The translations under genes were made by a program, and so were the position numbers. This document shows positions 49,193 to 57,403 of a stretch of DNA of 64,000 nt, piece by piece. The stretch lies in the NCBI RefSeq assembly GCF_900100375.1, contig NZ_FNEZ01000002.1, forward strand, positions 868,001 through 932,000, in the 5' to 3' direction. Source of the stretch: Flavobacterium noncentrifugens (GTDB lineage: Bacteria; Bacteroidota; Bacteroidia; Flavobacteriales; Flavobacteriaceae). Position 1 is the first letter of the stretch. Each line of letters opens with the position of its first letter. Under the pieces are notes generated by a model. That model was given only the letters and a program-made list of their open reading frames with translations. It was not told the origin of the DNA and searched no databases.

Positions 49193-49657
49193 TTAAAATT
49201 TATCGATCCAATCCAACGATTTTATGGAGGAAACCAAATTGTCTTCGGTCATGGTTACGCGCAATTCTTTATTGGCAATTTTCTTTTCATAAAGCGCTTT
49301 AAAGCGGTAAATGTTTGTTTTATCTGCTTTGTTTTGTTGTACTTCAACAAATTGTAAATCCTTAAAATCGCCATATTTGAGGCGGAATTTCAGGCAGGTT
49401 TTTGTGAGTTTGTCCTGCGTTGTATTTTGGATTACGGTTTGTGTTGCTTCACTCGAATTAAATGGTTTGAATTTGGATGTGTTGCAAGTCATCAATACGC
49501 GTTTGCCCAAATCGTAAGCTTTGAATTTTTGCACCGTGTTGATTTCTGAAGTTTCTACTTTAGTGGTTTTAATTTCTTCGGGCACATTTGCTTTTGGTTT
49601 TTTGGACTTACAGCCAATCATGACGACAAGGCAGCAAATAAAGATTATTTTTTTCAT
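49193..49657 (-). CDS. Putative lipoprotein of unknown function
   Basis: A 154-residue protein with a lipoprotein signal (MKKIIFICCLVVMIGCKSKK, lipid-anchored Cys 16). The mature part starts with a Lys-rich linker and then a beta-rich region (DFKDLQFVEVQQNKADKTNIYRFKALYEK). It resembles DUF3887- or SnoaL-type small envelope proteins only in general outline. It overlaps the start of the M23-like gene's stop region by 4 bp and is translationally linked to it. Confidence 0.77.
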   Translation of the reverse strand: MKKIIFICCLVVMIGCKSKKPKANVPEEIKTTKVETSEINTVQKFKAYDLGKRVLMTCNTSKFKPFNSSEATQTVIQNTTQDKLTKTCLKFRLKYGDFKDLQFVEVQQNKADKTNIYRFKALYEKKIANKELRVTMTEDNLVSSIKSLDWIDKF

Positions 49658-50337
49658 GGTGTTGTGTTGTTAATTTTTAAAAGAAGATTCGGATCAGGGC
49701 AGTTTTCAAGGTAATATTCCAGTTTGCTTTTGCCGCAAACACCAGGATAATCGCCAAAATTTCCATCTAGATTTTTAATCATCTGAAAATGCAAATGAGG
49801 CGCATAGTCACCGTTTTCAGTAGCATCGCCTAAATATCCGATGGCATCGCCTTGATGAAAAACAGCATCAATTTCAAGATTTTCCAGGCTTTCAATTGAT
49901 AAATGTCCGTAAAGCGTATAAAAAGTGAAGCCTTCAAAATGATGTTCTAAAATAACTGTCGGACCGTAATTTCCAAGTCCGATGTTGTTTTTGAAGCTGT
50001 GGATTTTTCCGTCAAGAGCAGCTAAAACTGGCGTTTCGGCTTTAATCCATAAGTCCATTGCGATGTGAATGTTGCGTTCTTCATCATTCTGATTTTTGAA
50101 AAGTGCGCTTCGGCTGTATAAATTGCGGACTTCATTGTATCCGCCAAAAGCGACATCAGCATCATTTTCGGAAAGGTATTTTTCAATCGCAGATTCAAAT
50201 TCGGAAGCATTTTTAAAATTCTGAAATCCCGTATTTTTCGCCAAATCCAAATGCACGTATTTTTGGTCGGCAATACCGCTGTCAATGACTTTGACCGCTG
50301 GAAATGACCGGAATAAATTGTTTAGCGCATCCATCAT
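49654..50337 (-). CDS. M23-family peptidase-like protein
   Basis: A 227-residue protein of the LytM/M23 fold. The metal site pattern is present: IHIAMDLWIKAETPVLAALDG (H and D ligands, near 95-100) and APHLHFQM (HxH, near 185-190). NYGPTVILEHHFEGFTFYTLYGHLS is the usual second strand block. M23 enzymes cut peptidoglycan cross-bridges. There is no signal peptide, which is odd for a cell-wall enzyme, so it may act in the cytoplasm or on another peptide. The double Met start (MMDAL) leaves a one-codon ambiguity. Its stop overlaps the lipoprotein gene by 4 bp. Confidence 0.83.
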   Translation of the reverse strand: MMDALNNLFRSFPAVKVIDSGIADQKYVHLDLAKNTGFQNFKNASEFESAIEKYLSENDADVAFGGYNEVRNLYSRSALFKNQNDEERNIHIAMDLWIKAETPVLAALDGKIHSFKNNIGLGNYGPTVILEHHFEGFTFYTLYGHLSIESLENLEIDAVFHQGDAIGYLGDATENGDYAPHLHFQMIKNLDGNFGDYPGVCGKSKLEYYLENCPDPNLLLKINNTTP

Positions 50338-50433
50338 TTTTGTTTGCTGCCTAAATTAATTAAAAATTACCCAATCAATCCAGATTCGGAAATACTTTAA
50401 CCTCAATTTATAAAATGACAATTTATAGAGTCT

Positions 50434-50592
50434 TCATATTTTTTCAGGAACTGGTTTGGGAGCTGGGACATCAGGTTTTGGCGGCGGCGGGGCAGGAGAA
50501 GCAGGTGCAACCGGAGCAACCGGGACGTCATTTTTACAGGCTGATAATCCAAAGAGCAATAGAACTGTACCAAATAAGATTATTTTTTTCAT
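50434..50592 (-). CDS. Small Pro-rich lipoprotein (52 aa)
   Basis: A 52-codon frame from ATG 50592 to TGA. It starts with a lipoprotein signal (MKKIILFGTVLLLFGLSAC) followed by a Pro/Ala/Val-rich tail (VPVAPVAPASPAPPPPKP, then DVPAPKPVPEKI). The lipobox LSAC and positive start are good; the Pro-rich tail suggests an extended spacer in the periplasm. Being short, it may easily be missed in automatic annotation. No neighbour explains it; it lies between the M23-like gene and the terminator of the E1 gene. Confidence 0.75.
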   Translation of the reverse strand: MKKIILFGTVLLLFGLSACKNDVPVAPVAPASPAPPPPKPDVPAPKPVPEKI

Positions 50593-50658
50593 GATTTTAA
50601 TTTTGAAGATCAATATTCCTAAAGTTACTCATTTAAAAATAGACTATTGTCAGATAGC

Positions 50659-50691
50659 AAAAAAATAACCCTTACAGGTTGCAAGGGTTAT
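50659..50691 (-). terminator. Terminator of the E1 gene
   Basis: The minus strand gives a perfect 9-bp stem ATAACCCTT/AAGGGTTAT with a 9-base loop, followed by seven T. It lies 19 bp past the stop of the E1 gene. Confidence 0.88.
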
Positions 50692-50710
50692 CGTATTAAA
50701 ATTGATTTTT

Positions 50711-53110
50711 CTAGTACAAAGCCGGGAATTTCGCCGGATTGGCTTCGCTCATCATCTGATATACTTTTTCGTAAATGTCTTCTGTCGAAGGTTTTGAAAA
50801 GTAATCACCATCAGTTCCATAAGCCGGGCGGTGCGCTTTCGCAGTCAATGTTTGCGGTTTGCTATCCAAATAATCATACGCATTTTGCTCGTCAATGATT
50901 TGCTGTAAAATAAATGCCGATGCGCCGCCCGGAACATCTTCATCAACCACCAGCAAACGGTTTGTTCTCATGACACTTTTTAAAATATCATGACTGATGT
51001 CGAAAGGCAATAGCGACTGAATGTCAATGATTTCAGAGTCAATCCCGATTTCTAAAAGCTCTTTTGCCGCTTGTTCTGCCAGGCGCAGCGTTGATCCATA
51101 AGAAACGATCGTGATGTCGCTTCCTTTTTTTATCGTTTCTACAATCCCGATTGGTGTTTTGAATTCGCCCAGGTTTGTCGGCATTTTTTCTTTTAAGCGG
51201 TAACCGTTTAAGCATTCAACAACTAGGGCGGGTTCGTCAGTAGTCAATAAAGTATTGTAAAAACCAGCGGCTTTTGTCATATTTCTCGGAACCAAAACGT
51301 GGATTCCGCGGACGGCATTGATCACCATTCCCATTGGCGATCCCGAATGCCAGATGCCTTCAAGCCTGTGGCCGCGGGTTCTGATGATTAGCGGCGCTTT
51401 TTGTTTTCCTCTGGTTCTGTATTGTAAAGTTGCCAGATCGTCGCTCATGATCTGGATCGCATAAAGCAAATAATCCAAATACTGGATTTCAGCAATCGGG
51501 CGAAGGCCGCGCAATGCCATTCCGATTCCCTGTCCGAGAATGGTTGCTTCACGGATGCCTACATCGGCCACACGCAATTCACCATATTTTTCCTGCATGC
51601 CTTCAAGTCCCTGGTTTACGTCGCCAATGTTTCCGGCATCTTCGCCAAAAATCAGGGCTTCAGGATATTTATTGAAAATCGCATCGAAATTGTCGCGAAT
51701 AACCAATCTTGCATCCACATCTTCGGCAGATTCGTCGTAAGTTGGCAGCACTTCTTTTACAGAAAATACGTTTTCATCCGATTCAGAAAATAAATTTCCG
51801 CTAAATTTAGGCTGGATTTTGTTCGTATAATCCGAAATCCATTTGGCTAGTTTTTCACGGCCGCTTTCTTTCACGATCATGCGCAATATTTTTCTGGCTG
51901 TAACCAATAAATCTTTGCGGATCGGTTCTTTTATTGAAGCCAGATCGTTGCTGTATTTTTGGATAAAAATCTTATTGATGCTTGAATCTGCAATGTTTTC
52001 AAGCAAATCGGTCAATTCTTTCTGTTCGTTTTTAATCGGTTCAACAAATGCATTCCAAGCTGCTTTTTTACCTTCAAGCACTTCTTTTCTTGCTTCATTG
52101 TCAATAGATTCAATATCTTCAGCTGTAGCAATATTGTAAGTGATCATCCAAGATTTCATTTGCTTCACGCAATCAAAATCACCTTCCCATTCCAGTCTTT
52201 CGGCATTTTTGTAACGCTCGTGTGAACCGGAAGTTGAATGCCCTTGCGGCTGCGTCAATTCGATCACGTGGATCAAAACTGGAACGTGTTCTTCACGTGC
52301 GATCTCCGACGCTTTTTCGTAAGTGCTGACCAATTCGGCATAATCCCAGCCTTTGACTTTTAAAATTTCAAAGCCTTTTTTATCGTCGCGTTGGAACCCT
52401 TTTAAGATCTCCGAAATGCTTTCTTTTGTGGTCTGGTGCTTGGCGTGGACTGAAATTCCGTATTCGTCATCCCAGACGCTCATCACCATCGGCACCTGTA
52501 AAACGCCTGCAGCATTGATGGTTTCAAAGAACAAGCCTTCAGATGTACTTGCATTTCCAATGGTTCCCCAAGCGACTTCATTTCCGTTTACCGAAAATTT
52601 ATCGGTATCAATTCCGGGAACATTCCTGTATATTTTTGAGGCTTGCGCCAATCCCAATAAACGCGGCATTTGACCGGCAGTCGGGGAAATATCAGCACTT
52701 GAATTTTTTTGTTTCGTCAAATCTTTCCAAGAACCGTCTTCATTTAAGCTGTGCGTGGCGAAGTGTCCGCCCATTTGCCTTCCGGCCGACATCGGATCGT
52801 GTTCAATATCGGTATGGCCATACAAACCTGCAAAAAACTGCTGGACGGTCATTTCACCGATGGCCATCATAAAAGTCTGGTCGCGGTAATAGCCTGAACG
52901 GAAATCGCCGTTGCGGAATGCTTTTGCCATCGCCAGTTGTGGCACTTCTTTACCGTCGCCGAAAATCCCGAATTTGGCTTTTCCGGTCAATACTTCGCGA
53001 CGCCCGAGCAGGCTGCATTCGCGGCTGGTGATCGCAATTTTATAATCGTTCAGTACTTCTTTTTTGAAATCCTCGAAAGTGAGCGCCGTAGTAGTTTCTG
53101 CTTGTGTCAT
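50711..53110 (-). CDS. Fused alpha-beta 2-oxoacid dehydrogenase E1 component
   Basis: A 799-residue protein combining the alpha subunit (about 1-380) and beta subunit (about 455-799) of a branched-chain-type E1. The alpha part has PTAGQMPRLLGLAQASKIYRN and AWGTIGNASTSEGLFFETINAAGVLQVPMVMSVWDDEYGISV (ThDP-site region). The beta part has FGEDAGNIGDVNQGLEGMQEKYG, DVGIREATILGQGIGMALRG and VDEDVPGGASAFI. It decarboxylates a 2-oxoacid and passes the acyl group to lipoyl-E2. Fused forms are usual in Bacteroidota. No E2 or E3 lies in the window. Which 2-oxoacid is used cannot be decided here. ATG 53110 gives a sensible start MTQAETTTALTFEDFKKEV. Confidence 0.93.
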   Translation of the reverse strand: MTQAETTTALTFEDFKKEVLNDYKIAITSRECSLLGRREVLTGKAKFGIFGDGKEVPQLAMAKAFRNGDFRSGYYRDQTFMMAIGEMTVQQFFAGLYGHTDIEHDPMSAGRQMGGHFATHSLNEDGSWKDLTKQKNSSADISPTAGQMPRLLGLAQASKIYRNVPGIDTDKFSVNGNEVAWGTIGNASTSEGLFFETINAAGVLQVPMVMSVWDDEYGISVHAKHQTTKESISEILKGFQRDDKKGFEILKVKGWDYAELVSTYEKASEIAREEHVPVLIHVIELTQPQGHSTSGSHERYKNAERLEWEGDFDCVKQMKSWMITYNIATAEDIESIDNEARKEVLEGKKAAWNAFVEPIKNEQKELTDLLENIADSSINKIFIQKYSNDLASIKEPIRKDLLVTARKILRMIVKESGREKLAKWISDYTNKIQPKFSGNLFSESDENVFSVKEVLPTYDESAEDVDARLVIRDNFDAIFNKYPEALIFGEDAGNIGDVNQGLEGMQEKYGELRVADVGIREATILGQGIGMALRGLRPIAEIQYLDYLLYAIQIMSDDLATLQYRTRGKQKAPLIIRTRGHRLEGIWHSGSPMGMVINAVRGIHVLVPRNMTKAAGFYNTLLTTDEPALVVECLNGYRLKEKMPTNLGEFKTPIGIVETIKKGSDITIVSYGSTLRLAEQAAKELLEIGIDSEIIDIQSLLPFDISHDILKSVMRTNRLLVVDEDVPGGASAFILQQIIDEQNAYDYLDSKPQTLTAKAHRPAYGTDGDYFSKPSTEDIYEKVYQMMSEANPAKFPALY

Positions 53111-53323
53111 AAATAAGGTCTGGCTTTGGAAAAAACAAATTTAAGTAAAAAGATGTGATTTCTATCATTCCGCAAAAAAATATATAATTAGGATTTGATA
53201 AATAATTTTGGCTTTAGCCGATTTAATTTGAACGATACGCAGCTAATTTGTGTTTTATGTGGGAAATAATCAACTATTGAAGGAGTAAATTCTGAAAAAT
53301 AAAATTAAATATTATATGATTAA
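53111..53323. other. Gene-free stretch upstream of the E1 gene
   Basis: About 210 AT-rich bases holding the promoter region of the minus-strand E1 gene. No coding frame, RNA or repeat was recognised before the inverted repeat at 53324. Confidence 0.4.
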
Positions 53324-53417
53324 ACGCGGATTTACGCAGATGACGCGGATTTTTTTTACAGTACATCCTCTAACACAAGTCTCAAAAAAAATCCGCGTCA
53401 TCTGCGTAAATCCGCGT
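53324..53417. repeat. Perfect 34-bp inverted repeat with 26-base loop
   Basis: The arms 53324-53357 and 53384-53417 are exact reverse complements. Each arm has two CCGCGT/ACGCGG words separated by CATCTGCGTAAAT-type text, plus eight T or A next to the loop. As RNA either strand would form a very stable hairpin followed or preceded by U/A, so it may act as a strong transcription barrier. A fragment of the same word set lies at 57290-57322. Confidence 0.85.
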
Positions 53418-53461
53418 GACAACTGTTCGCAAAAAGCTCACAAAATTAAAATTTTAACGCA

Positions 53462-56290
53462 CTAAAACCATTTCCTTGTAAAAAGGTTCAATAAAGTTTT
53501 CGGACTGAAAGTCACGATAAACCGGATTTTTTCATTGTAGCGATTCTGCGCTATCTCCCAGCCGTTATTGGAATACACTGGAAAATACAATTCGAAATAA
53601 TCGGTTACGAGATTTAACCTGATGCCGCTGTCATAAATGAATTTTTCATCTGATCCATGATTTTTGACCAAACCTAGATCGCCATACACTTCAATCCAGT
53701 TCCAGATGTTAAAACTTGCGTTTGCGGTTACGATATATTGATTCACGTTTTTCGGGATGAGCTTCGATTTGAATGCGCCTTCTGCCAAAATGATCTGTTG
53801 GCTGAATAAGCCTGTCGTTTCTGATCTTCCAAAGAAATTATATTCAAACAAATAGTCATTCGGGTTTGAAACGCCAAAATTAAAATAATCAGAATCGGTG
53901 GTTTTGTTGAAAATAAAGCTTCCGGCAAAAAGGCGCAGGTTGACCTGGCGGTTGTTGTCGAACAATTTTCGGTACTGAATTTCACCCGAAACTTTCCCGA
54001 ATTCCCCCGAAAACTGCAAATCGGTATTGTAATTCAAATGGTTTGTGATTTCTGTTTTAGAATGGAAATAGCGCGCGCTGAAAACTGAATAGTTTCGCGT
54101 CGTTGTATCGATCACAAAATGGGAATTTTCTTTGTTTACAATGTTGTATCTCAATGTAATGCCGCTTTTTGTATTGTCCCGAAAATCCTTTTCACGGAAT
54201 AAAAACGACACCGACGGATTAAATTTCAAATAAGTTGCATCGGGCGCATAATGAAAATACGAACCGCTCATGCCATAACGAATGTTGTAGAGTTCGCTGT
54301 CGCGGTTGTATTGATTGATGCCGAATGAAAAATTTCCGGTCAGCGATTGTGTTTTCGGGGAATAAATCGGATTCACGTCAAAATTAAATGGCTTGTCCAA
54401 AAGCGTTTTGTTGTGCAGGCGGATTCCGGGCGAAAGTCCGTCATATAAGTTGTAATTTACCGTAGGCACATATAAAATCTGGTTGTAATTCGGATCTTCA
54501 AGATCTTTCATAAACGCAAATTTATACGGACGGTCGTTGCCGAAAAATACTTTTAACGAGCGCCAGTTGTTGCGCAAATTGTATTCCGGAACTTCATTTT
54601 TGTAATTTAGTACAATTTTATCAGCGTCTTTTCTCTCCACGGTAAAAGTGCTGTCGGTTTTAACGTTTTCAAACCAGTCTTTAAAAACGATTTGCTTGTC
54701 TTTGAGTCCATAAACCGGAATCGGAACGGTTGTACCTGTTTTGTTTTTAATCTGAAATGTAATACTTTCAGGCGTTTTTGTAACATCTCCAAATTTATAA
54801 TCCACGATGTCACGCGAATCAATCACCGTATTAAAAAACCAGTCGATGTTTTTGCCGGAATTTGTCTTTAATAAGTTTTCAAAATCGGCGCGCGACGTTT
54901 CTTTATTGGCATTTGAAGCATAAAATTCCTTAACCGTTTTTGGAACAATATCTTTTTCCAAATAATTGTCGAGATATTTTAAACTCAAGCCGGCGCGGTA
55001 TTTTGAGGCAATCTTTTCATTAAACCGGATTAGTGTTTCCTTCGAATCGCCCAGCGGCTGGTCGAGGTTTTTTCGCGCCATCAGCATGTAATAATAACTG
55101 TACTGCTCGTTGAACTGCAGGTTGATGATGTTGTAGCTTTTGAGGATTTTCCACTTCGCCAGACTTCCCATCATCTTGCTGTCGGGATGCTGCTCGTCCA
55201 TGTATTTCATCATCACATACATCTGGATTGCGTCATAAATCCAGTTGTCTTTGCGTCCGTCGATGTGTAGGCTGTTTTTGATGAAATTGTTCGTGTAGGT
55301 CTTGAGGAATTTCAGTTCAAACATGAATTCGTTTGTAAACGGACTGATAAATGCCGGCAGCTGATTGAGTCCATAAAACGGGTTCCGGTCATAGTCAGTT
55401 TGGGAAATCGTGATCTTTTCGTATGGATAATCTCCAATGTTCCGATGCACAAAATTTACGATCCGGTCGATGACAATCGCGCGTTGGATGTCGTCTAATT
55501 TATTGCCTTTCAAATCGGTCATCACATCAACAGAACTGTTTTTAAAGCTGTAAAATTCGTCTTTATGTGTGACGAATAAACTAAAATCATTGCGGTTTTT
55601 TCCAGAAAAGACATAAGTCGACGCGCCCATATTCGTGTCTTTAGAAACCAGGTCAAGATCAGAATTGACAAACATCCCCGCAGGCAGATTTACCGTCAGT
55701 TTATAATCTGAAATGCCATTCACAATGTCATCTAAATTGGCATTGCTGTATTTAATGAATTGGTGGTTTTCATATCGGGCAGGAGCGAGGAACCAGTTTT
55801 TAAGGTTCAGGTTGCCTTTTGAATCGTAGCCGTATTTGGTGAAATAATCACTAGGGACTTTTACGATATAATCAAATTTTAAAAGGATTTTTTGTTTGGG
55901 AAGCAATTTGTTTGGAAGCGACACTTCAATCAGGTCATTTTGGTTTTCTATGCGGTTCCATATTAATGGATTTTGCCCGTCGGAAATGGAAATTGCATTC
56001 GTATTCCCGCGCTGTTTTTCACTGGCCAAATGAAAACTCCGCACGAATTCATCTGAAAAACGCTTGCCGAGCAATGAATTTTTCTCTGAATACGCATGGT
56101 TCCAATCGTTCAGTACAACCGTCGAGATCGTATCGTTCGATTGGTTGAAAAACGTCAATTCCTGGTATACTTTCAGCGTATTGTCATCCGCGTTCAGCGT
56201 CACATCGAGCTTTGAATCATGCTGCGCCTGCACCACCAATCCGCACAAAAACACCAGGCCGAAAGCAGCAATTTTTTTAAATGACTTCAA
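53462..56290 (-). CDS. M1-peptidase-like protein lacking zinc site, with outer-membrane barrel
   Basis: A 942-residue protein. The signal peptide (MKSFKKIAAFGLVFLCGLVVQAQ) starts at a TTG at 56290; the upstream ATG at 56383 gives a less likely leader. Residues 25-330 resemble the N-terminal beta domain of M1 aminopeptidases (DVTLNADDNTLKVYQELTFFNQSND). Where HExxH should stand (about 330-360: NNFIKNSLHIDGRKDNWIYDAIQMY) there is no HExxH, and no such motif exists elsewhere. From about 600 the text alternates like an outer-membrane barrel (YNLYDGLSPGIRLHNKTLL ... EKIRFIVTFSPKTLLNLFTRKWF), ending in Phe as is typical. So it is likely an outer-membrane protein with a catalytically dead M1-like periplasmic part. 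Function unknown. Confidence 0.8.
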   Translation of the reverse strand: MKSFKKIAAFGLVFLCGLVVQAQHDSKLDVTLNADDNTLKVYQELTFFNQSNDTISTVVLNDWNHAYSEKNSLLGKRFSDEFVRSFHLASEKQRGNTNAISISDGQNPLIWNRIENQNDLIEVSLPNKLLPKQKILLKFDYIVKVPSDYFTKYGYDSKGNLNLKNWFLAPARYENHQFIKYSNANLDDIVNGISDYKLTVNLPAGMFVNSDLDLVSKDTNMGASTYVFSGKNRNDFSLFVTHKDEFYSFKNSSVDVMTDLKGNKLDDIQRAIVIDRIVNFVHRNIGDYPYEKITISQTDYDRNPFYGLNQLPAFISPFTNEFMFELKFLKTYTNNFIKNSLHIDGRKDNWIYDAIQMYVMMKYMDEQHPDSKMMGSLAKWKILKSYNIINLQFNEQYSYYYMLMARKNLDQPLGDSKETLIRFNEKIASKYRAGLSLKYLDNYLEKDIVPKTVKEFYASNANKETSRADFENLLKTNSGKNIDWFFNTVIDSRDIVDYKFGDVTKTPESITFQIKNKTGTTVPIPVYGLKDKQIVFKDWFENVKTDSTFTVERKDADKIVLNYKNEVPEYNLRNNWRSLKVFFGNDRPYKFAFMKDLEDPNYNQILYVPTVNYNLYDGLSPGIRLHNKTLLDKPFNFDVNPIYSPKTQSLTGNFSFGINQYNRDSELYNIRYGMSGSYFHYAPDATYLKFNPSVSFLFREKDFRDNTKSGITLRYNIVNKENSHFVIDTTTRNYSVFSARYFHSKTEITNHLNYNTDLQFSGEFGKVSGEIQYRKLFDNNRQVNLRLFAGSFIFNKTTDSDYFNFGVSNPNDYLFEYNFFGRSETTGLFSQQIILAEGAFKSKLIPKNVNQYIVTANASFNIWNWIEVYGDLGLVKNHGSDEKFIYDSGIRLNLVTDYFELYFPVYSNNGWEIAQNRYNEKIRFIVTFSPKTLLNLFTRKWF

Positions 56291-56381
56291 TGATTCTTTT
56301 TCAATTTTTAGTAAACATAACGATAATGTATGTTTGATAGTATTCTGAAGCTTCCAAATTAAGACAATCTTTATAAACCAC

Positions 56382-56410
56382 AAAAAAAAGCTGTCGTGAA
56401 ACAGCTTTTT
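56382..56410 (-). terminator. Terminator of the LOG-family gene
   Basis: On the minus strand a perfect 10-bp stem AAAAAGCTGT/ACAGCTTTTT with a 6-base loop is followed by further T. It lies directly after the stop at 56413. Confidence 0.87.
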
Positions 56411-56412
56411 GA

Positions 56413-57138
56413 TTAAAAATTCGGGCTCAAATCATACTTCTTGTAGAATTTATCCAGAACATCAACAACTTCCTCTTCTGTATCTACGATTTTTATGAGG
56501 TTTAAGTCGTCCGGATTGATGTATTTATTTTCGATCAGCGTTGTTTTAACCCAGTCCAGCAATCCCGACCAGAATTGGGTGCCAACTAAAATGATCGGAA
56601 ACTTCGCAATTTTCTTTGTCTGGATCAGCGTAATCGCTTCAAACATTTCGTCTAAAGTCCCAAATCCGCCAGGCATGACTACAAATCCCTGCGAATATTT
56701 GACAAACATGACCTTTCTGACAAAGAAATAATCAAAATTTAAATTCTTATCATGATCGATATACGGATTAAAATGCTGTTCAAACGGCAGTTCAATGTTT
56801 AGTCCAACAGATGTTCCACCGCCAAAATGCGCGCCTTTATTCCCGGCTTCCATAATTCCGGGACCACCGCCGGTAATCACGCCATAGCCGGCTTTACTGA
56901 TCTTAAAAGCGATTTTTTCGGCCAATAAATAAAAATGATCGTCTGGTTTCGTGCGCGCCGATCCGAAAATCGAAACACAAGGCCCGATTCTTCCCATATT
57001 CTCATAACCATTCACAAATTCCGACATGATCTTGAAAATTGCCCAACTGTCATTGGTACGAATCTCATTCCACGGTTTCTGCTTCAATTTGTCCTGAATG
57101 ACTTTGTCTTCGTCATTGTCAAAATCCTGTAATCTCAT
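56413..57138 (-). CDS. LOG-family (TIGR00730) nucleotide phosphoribohydrolase-like
   Basis: A 241-residue Rossmann-like protein of the LOG/TIGR00730 family. The family motifs are VITGGGPGIMEAGNKGA and VVMPGGFGTLDEMFEAITLIQTKKI (PGGxGTxxE). Such proteins split cytokinin ribotides or AMP-type nucleotides at the N-glycosidic bond. It has an N-terminal extension of about 50 residues compared with short LOG proteins. It stands alone, with its own terminator. The gap upstream contains AT-rich repeats. Confidence 0.9.
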   Translation of the reverse strand: MRLQDFDNDEDKVIQDKLKQKPWNEIRTNDSWAIFKIMSEFVNGYENMGRIGPCVSIFGSARTKPDDHFYLLAEKIAFKISKAGYGVITGGGPGIMEAGNKGAHFGGGTSVGLNIELPFEQHFNPYIDHDKNLNFDYFFVRKVMFVKYSQGFVVMPGGFGTLDEMFEAITLIQTKKIAKFPIILVGTQFWSGLLDWVKTTLIENKYINPDDLNLIKIVDTEEEVVDVLDKFYKKYDLSPNF

Positions 57139-57190
57139 ATCTTAATTAATAATGAATAATTAATAATTATTCAGTTTTGTGTATTTTTTT

Positions 57191-57273
57191 AGGAGCAATT
57201 TCCTGCTTTCCATTGCAATCTTTTTTTCCGCCTTGCTACAAAAAAGGATTTCCATTGCAATCAGGGCTAGGGA
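57191..57273. repeat. Interspersed intergenic element, copy 3
   Basis: It begins AGGAGCAATTTCCTGCTTTCC and ends GCAATCAGGGCTAGGG, with the CAATCTTTTTTT and AAAAAAGGATTTCC arms in the middle. It aligns over its length with 43497-43580 and, more weakly, with 4254-4340. It lies between a LOG-family gene and a convergent-oriented secreted protein gene region. Confidence 0.6.
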
Positions 57274-57289
57274 TTTCGATTCCATAAAG

Positions 57290-57322
57290 AAATCCGCGTT
57301 TATCCGCGTGATCTGCGTTCCA
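57290..57322. repeat. Partial copy of the CCGCGT word repeat
   Basis: AAATCCGCGTTTATCCGCG and TGATCTGCGTTCC carry the same words as the arms of the large inverted repeat at 53324-53417, but no matching arm is close by here. It is probably a decayed half copy. Confidence 0.5.
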
Positions 57323-57403
57323 TTTTTCAAAACAAAGCGCGCGAAGACAAACTTTTTTTTAAAGTTTCAACACATTATAATGATTACTCCTATCTCTAGC
57401 CGT

